Positions 58,801 through 64,000 of a stretch of 64,000 bases of DNA are shown piece by piece. The stretch's first letter is position 1, and every line of letters begins with the position of its first letter. The DNA comes from Psococerastis gibbosa (lineage: Eukaryota > Arthropoda > Insecta > Psocodea > Psocidae). The position numbers and the translations under genes are program-made. The stretch lies in assembly GCA_963971405.1 (NCBI GenBank), contig OZ020488.1, forward strand, positions 28,415,089-28,479,088. The letters run 5' to 3'. Below the pieces are notes generated by a model. It searched no databases, had not been told where the DNA came from, and was given only the letters and a program-made list of their open reading frames with translations.

Positions 58801-61800
58801 ACTACAAAAAAGGCTGTTTCGCCGAAGAAAGAAACAACCGTTGTCACACCTGTCAAATCGGACGACTGTATTGCCGTTCCTGTGAATATTGTTGTGCCCT
58901 CGGTAAATCAAGATTGGCTGCTACAAAGCCCGATACTTTTCAATGCTCGTATTATCGGAGAAATTCAGAACGTCGACGAGCGCGGGGTCATTTACTTCAC
59001 TGACAAAAATGATGGTAAATTGCGTCGTAATATTATGTTCTTGATGCGCATAACGCAATTAGTATTGTATTAGACGGTCCCTGGCATTTTGGTGACTTTT
59101 TCGTCCAGAGCTCTCCCGAAACACATAACCCCATTCGTATTGTATTAAACGATCCTTTTAATCAGCGACTTCGGTGGTAGGGTGGTAGCATGCTTGTACT
59201 TGTGCGAGTCTCTACACACCTTGCGACCGGAGACGTGTCGTAACTCAACACAAGTACCTATTAGGTTTGAAGAGGTTAATCGGATACATTCATTAAATTG
59301 TTTCTACGTGATTGCCTTTTTTTTTTTTAAATCGAGTGAGCGAGTGAGTTGTGTAGGCTGATATCGAGGACGTATACCAGCGGCCAAAAACAAAATCAAT
59401 GCCTGAAAATCCATACTTTTTTTGTTATATTACTAAGCCAACCTAGCGGAGTTAGGGCTATAATGCCCTGTCCTACACTCAACTAGGAAACCCCGGGACC
59501 GCCTGCTTTACATGACCTCTGAAGCATGGCCAGAAAATGTAGTAAGTGTGGTATTCGAACCAACAACCTTTCGGGTGACAGGTGGAAGGTTGTTGGTGTA
59601 GCGTCGGAGTCAGTCTTATATGTACGATATCAAGGAGCCTTTGAGATAGACATTATAAGCAACAATTTTATTTCAGAGAGCATGTTGCAACGCATCCGGG
59701 ACGAATTGGGTGGAGCGTTCTCAGGTTCTCGACCGTCCTCCAATGACTATTTTTGGGAAGTAGGACAGATGTGTTCCGCCCGTTTCCACATCGACAACTC
59801 CTGGAATAGGGGGAAAATACTTAAGGTACAGATTAATTGAATCGTTATAACATAAGATATGAAATGAAATGAAAAACGGCCTTATATTAGGCGAGCTTTA
59901 GCCCCGAAGGGCTACTCTACCAGCTAACCTGATATTATATATATATAGAGTTTGACACCCTTTCTGCCTTTCAGCGAAATGTACTCTGTAGTCTGATAAT
60001 CGGATATTTATGATATTTTTAGAAAGACCCAGAAAACAGGGAGTACCTTGTTTTATTCGTGGACTATGGAAACATCGAAAAGTGTCGAGTGCAAGATTTG
60101 CGTAAAGGCGTATGTATGCCAGATGTACCGATGTTAGCGCGCCAATGTTATATTGGTGATCTTCGCCCGGTAAGTACTGATGCACTTTGATTCTGGAAGC
60201 ATAAGTACTTGAAAATGTTTAGTGTGCTGTGGGTGGGCAATGGTTTATTTTCCCAAAAGGGTCGTGGCACTTTGGGTACTGGCCTGGGGCAGGAAGACAA
60301 TACAATACAAACCTAATACAACGGAGCGTATTTACTTGAATATGGGCACGATCTTCGACCGTATAATACTCTAGACCCGCCATGTTAGAATTTCCGAGGG
60401 CCCAATATAAAATGACGTCACGCACTGGCAAAAGCAGCTGCTTTCAGAGGCGCAAACATCATTTTCAAGTTTTGTTTAGTTCATTAATTAATTGGAGTGA
60501 GAGAGCATTTCGAAACTTTGGTAAAACTTGTTTAATATTCGAATAGAAACTTTTAACGATCAGTTTGGAAGTCAGTTATTTTTTCAAAAAACAAACTAGT
60601 CACTCGGGTGAGGAACAGTGTCTCTGTTGCTTGGTAACTTGTGAATAAATAAATCTTGCCAGCTTAAATCTGGGTTGTGACGTCATCCGCTGGCAAAAGA
60701 TAAACATAATGTTGGTGCCCCAACTTTCTCATGCAATGCAGTATTATAATATGGTCTAAGGTCACAAATTATACTGTATTGGGTTCTTAATAAACTACTT
60801 TGCTTTTTCTAGGTAATTGGCAATACGTATACTGGAAAAGCAATAGATCTACTTCATCGTATTTTAGTGGGAAATGTGTGGCTAATCGATATAACGGAGC
60901 TAACCGAGGAACCTTTTCCGGTGAGAATGGCATATACTTAGGTTAGGTTAATTGTAAGAATAGGCCGAAAGGACCAAAATTCGCCCATGTGGAGAATAAA
61001 GACAATTTTCTTTCTTTCTATACTTTTGTATGGGTTAGGTGCAGCGATGAATAAAACATGGCTTCGACATTAATTTTCAACAATACATTGGCTCGGAGTG
61101 GCTTGTAACTACAGAAGTGAAACTCTAGTTATGCGACTCGTGACAGCCAAAAACATTTTTGTCCAGTACAGCGTATCGTGCACGGTTTGGCCTCTACACT
61201 AGCGTATCAACTGAATTCTTGAAGAATGTCCTTTGTGGCTAAGTGGTCTCGGAAATTTAGTGTCCGATATTTCCAGAATTCTTTCGAGAAGCAGTTGATA
61301 ACCAGAAATATTTAACGGGGTATACAAGTGCTAGTTCTTTTTTAATAAAAGAATATTAGCATACGAAAAATTCATTCAATGTATCCGAATAACCTCTTCA
61401 GTCGCCTCTGTAGGTAATACGTGTGTTGAGTTACGAGAGGTCACCGATCGCATCTTGTGTAGAGACTCGCACAACTGCACAAGTACGAACACTATGCCAT
61501 CGAAGGGTTCAGTTTTTGTTAGGTTACTTGTAAAATAAGGTAAAATTACTATAAATTTAACTTTAAACGCAATAGTTTATTTATCATATTTTTTTTAATA
61601 TGCTAATTTTTTTCTCCAACATTCACAGGCTCTCGGCTGAACATGGCGTAAACGCTTTGAGTCTCTGTATTTAGCTTGTGTAGGTTCACCGTATTGATAC
61701 CGGTAGGCAGCCCCGCGATGGTGTAAACGCAAAGATGTACTATATGCACTTACAAATAAGAAATAACAAATTTAAAATATGAATTGACAAATCTATTGTT

Positions 61801-63198
61801 TTTGTTCAGGTTCGTCTGACGTCTACCAATACTTACGTTGATATTAGTCAGATAATGGTTGAAAGAGGACATGGCCAACGTTTACCGAATCCTTGCGTCG
61901 TAACAGATTTGCCTCCACGTCTGATAGCAAGTGGAGATGAGGCAGAGATTGGATTAGCCAAGCATAAGCCTAATATAGACTTAAGTGTTGAGGTATGTAT
62001 GTAAACTACCAAGCCAAACAAAACTACCAGCTTAAGTTTCTACTGTTGATAGGCATGTTTACAGCTTCCTCCCTCCTTGCCACTCAGTAAGGTACACCCG
62101 TGGCCAAAAATCCTGGAACAAACACGTTTATCGCTTTTCATACTATGGTACACCACGTATCAAACTCTACATGATATTGTAGCATCGTAGGTAAGTACCA
62201 CACACTTTCACCAAAAAACATTGAAAGTTGGACCACTACAGCATATCTACAGAATTATGAATTGTATGTATCGAGACATACTTAGAGACAACCTTGAGCC
62301 ATTTCTGTTCCAACACATGTTTTAAAATCATATTATTTTATACATATTAATGATCCCATGTACACATCAAAGGTGGTGAAAGGGTACCTACAGCAGGAAA
62401 AAAATCAGAAGAATTCTGCGTTGGCTTGGACAAACTCCTAACCTCAACGTCATTGGAAACCTATGGGAAATTATTGACCGTGAAATTCACCAGAAAAATC
62501 TGAGGAAAGTTAAGGAACTCAGAAAAACTATTGGATAAGTCTGAAAGGATATCCTCGTTGCAACCATTACTTCTCTTCCCCTGATACAGTCAATGTTCAA
62601 TCGATGTGCTGAGGTTATAAGAGCCAAGGGAGGTCACACTAAACGTTCATACTTTGGTTCAAATAAGAGTTTTATATATTTATTTATTGTAGTATGCTCC
62701 AACAACTATGGCCAGCTATTTTCTGATATTTCTGTTCTGGAAAGGTGCTGGTGTTTCGCGGGGGTGTAAAAGTACGATTGTCCGAGAGCTTTTGACTGGG
62801 CATACAGACAGATTGTCTCAACTCACTTGCTTTCTTGAATTGTTTCAGTTGCCCAAATGGCATGGGAACATCCTTCAAATCCCCGAAGACCTAGAATACA
62901 TTCCTGTGAAAATAGTTCTAATAACCGAAGACGGTTTGTACGCGCATGTGGTACCCCGGGAAGTTCCCAATGAGCTTTGTGAACAGATCGAAGAGTTTGA
63001 TGCGCTGGAGGAGGAACTGTTGACTGTGGGGCCGTCATTGCCTGATTTGCAGAATGTTGTGGAAGGAGCTGTGTGTGTGGCTATGTTCGAGGATGCATAT
63101 TACCGTGCTGTCATTGAGTCAATAAACCCTGAAGACCCGGACTGTGTTATAGTTTATTTTGTTGATTATGGCAACAAAGGAAGCACCCGCGTGAATTG
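41120..63198 (+). CDS. RNF17: Multi-Tudor piRNA-pathway protein, RNF17/TDRD4/Qin-like
   Basis: Twenty exons join with matching phase at AG/GT sites: 41120-41320, 44794-44951, 46619-46872, 48765-48983, 49738-50081, 50584-50841, 53114-53210, 53316-53485, 54232-54455, 55242-55344, 56603-56769, 57443-57596, 57868-58071, 58419-58564, 58800-59014, 59677-59825, 60023-60169, 60813-60920, 61810-61992, 62849-63198. They encode about 1,280 residues: a coiled-coil start, a Lys-rich linker and five extended Tudor modules (Tudor plus staphylococcal-nuclease-like fold). Such proteins bind symmetrically dimethylated arginines on Piwi proteins in germline granules. A coiled coil before about five such modules is the RNF17/Qin layout; the RING and B-box expected upstream were not found. 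The last exon ends in mid-module, so the gene continues past the window. TDRD1/TDRD6-type proteins are the alternative. Confidence 0.82.
41474..41684. mobile_element. MITE-like inverted repeat in intron 1
   Basis: TTATAGCAG.CG.TTGCGGGAG.G.GTCTGGC at the left and its inverse GCCAGACTCACTCCCGCAAACGCCTGCTATA at the right bound about 210 bp. A second inner inverted pair (AGGACCCTTTTATAGC / GCTATAAAAGGGTCCT) overlaps the arms. No target duplication is clear. Confidence 0.6.
41688..41911 (+). mobile_element. tRNA-derived SINE, copy S4
   Basis: Diverged plus-strand copy with TAGAGTAGTGGTACGG, GGCGGTCCCGGGCCTTCCTA and a tail with GAACAAAAAGTGATTATTTA. An extra ATGAAATTATAATAGGCC-like piece interrupts the 3' part. 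Confidence 0.75.
42554..42715 (+). ncRNA. U1: U1 spliceosomal snRNA
   Basis: The sequence starts ATACTTACCTG, the U1 5' end that pairs with 5' splice sites. It then has the known order of elements: stem-loop I (GTGGGGGTTAACC..GGTTCCCCC), stem-loop II with ATTGCACTTCGG, stem-loop III (ATGCCCCAAATGTGGGCAT), an Sm site AATTTTTGA at 42679-42687, and a 3' hairpin (CGGGACTGCGTACGCGCTCTCCCG). At about 162 nt the length matches animal U1. The stems show paired substitutions relative to fly and human U1, as in a real gene. Odd point: the loop I motif normally GATCACGAAGG reads GATCAACAAGG, at the U1-70K contact site. It lies in an intron of the Tudor gene on the same strand. No promoter element was identified. 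Confidence 0.9.
43160..43331. mobile_element. Palindromic MITE-like element
   Basis: CAGCCTGATCATGGCGATTATAATACC.GTATTTATTTAATCC faces its inverse at 43286-43331. The central part (AAATTTTGAATAGCACTTTCC...) recurs at about 19747 and 37424. A terminus-only copy with GATCATGGCGATT lies at about 46185-46235 in the next intron. Confidence 0.75.
43420..44085 (+). mobile_element. GTCT-repeat TIR element, copy f
   Basis: Begins TTGCTTTCCAAGTTATACGTAG and carries AAATGTCTGTGTGTCTG, CATCGATTTCTGGACAAACT, TGCGGGGGGTCGTTTGCCCC and TTGGTTTTGTG in the family order. Distal terminus not clear. It lies in intron 1 of the Tudor gene. Confidence 0.75.
44200..44733 (+). mobile_element. LINE 3' end (CR1/L2/Jockey-type ORF2 tail)
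   Basis: The translated sequence contains LNSLSWLKLEGRRRLHKASL and, after a frame change, SLWNSIPTEIRHSASIYLFKK and KYLLDLQ before a stop at 44527-44529. These two blocks are the familiar C-terminal end of many non-LTR retrotransposon ORF2 proteins. A (GTGA)n tract and an AT-rich 3' UTR ending in ATTATTATT follow. It is 5'-truncated and not functional. Confidence 0.75.
45307..45846. mobile_element. MITE with X-box-like and CRE-like motifs, copy 1
   Basis: The outer inverted ends GTGTCACTCAGATATGGGAC / GTCCCAATTCAGAGTGAAACAC enclose inner ones, CTCTAGACACG / CGTGTCTAGAG. Inside are TGACGTCA, GTTGCCTAGCAAC and GTTGCTAGGTAAC. A second, partly deleted copy lies at 60355-60760 in another intron of the same gene. 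Confidence 0.7.
46903..47212 (+). repeat. Dispersed repeat R2, copy in intron 3
   Basis: Follows the order of 11640-12008: ACGGCCTTACCAAGTTGAAT, GCGGCAAACTTGGTAGTGTG, TCCTGGTCACCTCCGAA, CTCCCCGAGGGGAGAGGAGTC. It ends in a long C run. Confidence 0.8.
47385..47574 (+). mobile_element. tRNA-derived SINE, copy S5 (head damaged)
   Basis: Plus-strand copy lacking the A-box. It retains TTCTTCCTAGTTGAGTGTAAG, TTGGCTTAGTAATAGAACAAAA and the ATTTATTTATTTA tail. Confidence 0.75.
48765..50841 (+). CDS. RNF17: Tudor gene exons 4-6: extended Tudor module 1
   Basis: Exon 48765-48983 supplies the N-terminal SN-like strands (GYSCYVSVVYLRNPDRICVN). Exon 49738-50081 supplies the Tudor core EYYRARILEV and SVEFIDYGNQV, with the aromatic-cage and Asn residues intact, then the helix and strands to KIFLDDEGGR. 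Exon 50584-50841 closes the fold with MFVKKVHVDR, which lines up with VNKVLVDEG at the end of module 2. It then starts module 2 (KIATLFSPSNFYAYQ). The donor after 50081 is weak (GCC|GTGATT). It is preferred because it gives a continuous fold and avoids two in-frame TGA codons that follow. Confidence 0.8.
50842..53113. other. Intron 6, mostly LINE
   Basis: About 1.6 kb of this 2.3-kb intron is a LINE in the same orientation as the gene. The 50842-51080 part has a long T run and nothing else. Confidence 0.7.
51085..52705 (+). mobile_element. LINE reverse transcriptase remnant
   Basis: Several frames together give the RT blocks in order: SRKSPGIDEIP, LIITLPKKQGA..ENFRTLSLIS, QFGFKRGRGTREAIL, FVAFIDLEKAFDKV, AGVRQGCSLSPILFN, RFAGDIAL, LNVSKTIIM and CFPYLGSKI. 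They continue to the C-terminal ETWCIYEHDKKKLEAFELWC and KWMGHILRHEGLL. The catalytic F-x-D-D is changed to FAGD, and internal stops and frameshifts are present, so it is inactive. The endonuclease half is missing at the 5' side. Layout fits a RTE/Jockey-like non-LTR element; the clade is not settled. A shorter copy is at 27327-27613. Confidence 0.92.
53114..54455 (+). CDS. RNF17: Tudor gene exons 7-9: module 2, degenerate core
   Basis: Exons 53114-53210, 53316-53485 and 54232-54455 continue module 2. A linker leads to MPVAFLEKEFWFRGKITKLL and VEVVKVDNGGAVELNVNEIR, where the usual DYGN is DNGG. The SN-like half follows (WSTEAVNTLKRYILNQTVTV) with the closing VNKVLVDEGLAKS. Losing the Tyr and Asn of the DYGN motif suggests this module does not bind methyl-arginine in the usual way. 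Phases run 0 to 1, 1 to 0, 0 to 2. Confidence 0.8.
53805..54023 (+). mobile_element. tRNA-derived SINE, best copy S6 with 16-bp TSD
   Basis: Perfect direct repeats TAGGCGCTTTGCCCTT at 53789-53804 and 54024-54039 define both ends of a 219-bp element. It starts GATCAGGACATGTAGAGTAG with A-box and B-box regions (GTAGAGTAGTGGTA, GGTTTGAGTCC). It has a middle with CAGGCGGTCCCGGGCCTTCC and ends in a TTTATTTATTTATT tail. This sets the family's boundaries and its plus orientation. Confidence 0.95.
55242..55344 (+). CDS. RNF17: Tudor gene exon 10: linker
   Basis: Phase 2 in, 0 out. It encodes a short basic linker with GGRGSHQRQTNRPKLDEADK between modules 2 and 3. The RG pair could itself be an arginine-methylation site, but this is inference. 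Acceptor CACTTACAG, donor CTG|GTAAGT. Confidence 0.72.
55648..55939. mobile_element. hAT-type MITE, perfect 8-bp TSD
   Basis: Ends CAGCGTTTCTCAACC and GGTTGAGAAACGCTG are exact inverses, with AGCTAGAT duplicated at 55640-55647 and 55940-55947. 292 bp with internal GTGTGCCG repeats at both ends. Inserted in intron 10 of the Tudor gene. Confidence 0.95.
56603..58564 (+). CDS. RNF17: Tudor gene exons 11-14: module 3, degenerate core
   Basis: Exons 56603-56769, 57443-57596, 57868-58071 and 58419-58564 encode, in order: an acidic linker (KSEEEEEKESDEDGKE); the SN-like start VRVVKVQSPACIYIA; a Tudor core FKWQRGRVLEV then VKIRAIDEMLDYEV, where DYGN is absent; a helix (WSSLAAEVLEEEILA); and the closing LNRTLVDKGLALPKM. 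Phases 0-2, 2-0, 0-0, 0-2 are all compatible. This module is likely structural rather than methyl-arginine binding. Confidence 0.78.
56856..57095 (+). mobile_element. GTCT-repeat TIR element, fragment g
   Basis: Diverged 240-bp piece starting TTGCTTTCCTATTTATCC, with GAAAGCTTTTTGATGGTCGAAAT, GTCGGTCTGTCAGGTCTG and CTAACTCAATTTTGGGGG. The rest of the element is missing. Confidence 0.65.
58600..58735 (-). mobile_element. tRNA-derived SINE, 3' part S7
   Basis: Minus-strand copy with the tail and middle (GACCGCCTGCTTTACACGCCC on the plus strand). The tRNA-like head is missing. Confidence 0.75.
58800..61992 (+). CDS. RNF17: Tudor gene exons 15-19: module 4, intact core
   Basis: Exons 58800-59014, 59677-59825, 60023-60169, 60813-60920 and 61810-61992. 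The order is: SN-like start (ILFNARIIGEIQNVDERGVI) and FTDKND|ESMLQRIRDEL across a splice; Tudor core SWNRGKILK, then EYLVLFVDYGNIEKC with DYGN intact; MLARQCYIGDLRP; helix TGKAIDLLHRIL; and the closing VRLTSTNTYVDISQIMVERG. A hydrophilic linker follows. It is the best conserved module and a likely methyl-arginine binder. Confidence 0.85.
59421..59607 (-). mobile_element. tRNA-derived SINE, copy S8
   Basis: Minus-strand copy in intron 15, with AACCTAGCGGAGTTAGGGC and GTATTCGAACCAACAACC on the plus strand. It ends about 70 bp before the acceptor of exon 16. Confidence 0.8.
60355..60760. mobile_element. MITE with X-box-like motif, copy 2
   Basis: Similar to 45307-45846 over the inner part (CGCCATGTTAGAATTTCCGAG, GGCAAAAGCAGCTGCTTT, AACTTTTAACGATCAGT). 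One terminus is deleted. GTTGCTTGGTAAC is retained; the GTTGCCTAGCAAC motif is deleted. Confidence 0.75.
62095..62680 (+). mobile_element. Tc1-like transposon remnant
   Basis: Begins ACACCCGTGGCCAAAAATCC, the style of a Tc1 terminal repeat. It contains a broken transposase end: YLQQEK, then NLWEIIDREIHQKNLRKVKE, then MFNRCAEVIRAKGGHTK. The site that should read DLNPIEN reads NLNVIGN, so the catalytic acid is lost as well. The distal terminal repeat was not identified. Confidence 0.8.
62849..63198 (+). CDS. RNF17: Tudor gene exon 20: module 5, intact core
   Basis: The exon starts after TTGTTTCAG in phase 0 and encodes PVKIVLITEDGLYAHVVPRE, a helix (LCEQIEEFDALEEELLTV), and the Tudor core GAVCVAMFEDAYYRAVIESI with VIVYFVDYGNKGSTRVN. 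It probably ends at AATTG|GTAATT in phase 2 because the fold is incomplete. Reading through instead gives Trp then TAA at 63200-63202. The rest of the module and the 3' end lie beyond the window. Confidence 0.85.
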
Positions 63199-63202
63199 GT
63201 AA

Positions 63203-64000
63203 TTTCATCTCATATTTTTGTTTTGATCATTTGAAATTTACGATAACTGATAACAAAGGATCAGCAGAAAATCATTCATCGAAACTCAGGGTATAAAGAG
63301 AGACAATAATAATATAAATAATAATTCACTTTCAGTTCCACTGGGCAGCCGTTTTCTGTGAAACTTATTTTTTGCTAGCCATAATTAGGTCATATATTTA
63401 GCGGTCATATGATGCACCTTGTACGCTGCCAACAACCGCATTATAGGATGACCTCTCACTACTTGGAAGGTGTCTTCTAACGTCTCCGGAGAAAGATAGT
63501 GCGGTTTTGAACCCCTGTGAAATTAATTAATTATGTAGTTATTTAATTAAATACGCGAACAGTCAATATCAGCTAATTTCGGAGGACTAAGTTTATTTTT
63601 TGTAACAGCTGTTTCGGCTGTGATCTTAGGATTAATATCCCTCACTCATTGACTTAAGTCTACCAGAATTGCTTGTAGTCACTGTTGTCAATAAAATTAA
63701 TTTAGTAGTGCACATTTTATTTTTGTGTATCATTCTTAAAGAAAGAATTTGTTCCATCACACCTTCACTTTTTCAAGCGGAGAATTAGAGTAAATTATTA
63801 CACCATTGCCATTAACCTTTACAAAAAAATTAAATTATTGGGTTCTGGAGAATGAAATAATATAACCATCAATGAAAAATATAGGAACATTTTAATTGAT
63901 ATAAAGTGTATGAGAAGATTCCATCTAGTTGAGCTTACAACCTCACAACAATTTTTTTTCTGGTCCATATCCGAAACCAGTATCTTTCAACTAATTTTTA
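63203..64000. other. Probable intron, nothing else seen
   Basis: AT-rich sequence without an exon continuing the last Tudor module. No repeat with a partner in the window was recognised. Confidence 0.45.

Noticed and set aside
63200-63202. TAA stop right after the last Tudor exon as the true end of the protein
   Set aside because: The Tudor barrel would be cut in mid-fold, and a plausible donor (TTG|GTAATT) lies four bases earlier. The gene more likely continues beyond the window.

Overview
The window is a stretch of AT-rich arthropod nuclear DNA. Two intron-containing genes could be assembled from exon phases and protein motifs. Between and inside them lies a dense layer of short, mostly dead transposable elements. 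The arthropod assignment rests on a peritrophin-type chitin-binding cuticle gene (CPAP1 class), a U1 snRNA with insect-like helices, and the transposon spectrum (maT/mariner-like, Tc1-like, PIF/Harbinger, hAT, LINEs, tRNA-derived SINEs). Nothing looks prokaryotic or organellar.

Layout. 1-8.6 kb: mostly repeats, with one hAT-type element with a perfect 8-bp duplication and a decayed PIF/Harbinger copy. A possible signal-peptide first exon lies at 8533-8569 (minus), and a possible coding exon runs off the left edge. 8.6-20 kb: no confident gene; inverted repeat pairs, a foldback region overlapping a hAT element, copies of a 650-830 bp TIR element, and a nested Harbinger MITE. 21.5-26 kb: a minus-strand CPAP1-like gene with one complete CBM14 domain split by an intron. 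27-41 kb: LINE fragments, a full-length but frameshifted maT-like transposon (28982-30291), and a cluster of palindromic Harbinger MITEs (35.0-40.2 kb).

41.1-63.2 kb: a plus-strand gene of at least 20 phase-consistent coding exons (about 1,280 codons, both ends open). It encodes a coiled-coil region followed by five extended Tudor modules. The architecture fits the RNF17/TDRD4/Qin group of germline piRNA-pathway proteins. Modules 1, 4 and 5 keep the DYGN methyl-arginine-pocket motif; modules 2 and 3 have lost it. Its introns hold a U1 snRNA-like sequence, LINE remnants, Tc1-like and hAT elements, several SINEs and two copies of a MITE carrying X-box-like and CRE-like motifs.

The genes do not form an operon or shared pathway; the cuticle gene and the Tudor gene are unrelated neighbours. 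The most informative non-genic signal is the Harbinger MITE population. Within an element the two arms match each other, while arms differ between elements, and two loci share the same one-inside-another composite. A possible piRNA-pathway gene whose introns are packed with transposon remnants is a noteworthy setting, but no functional link is shown by the sequence.
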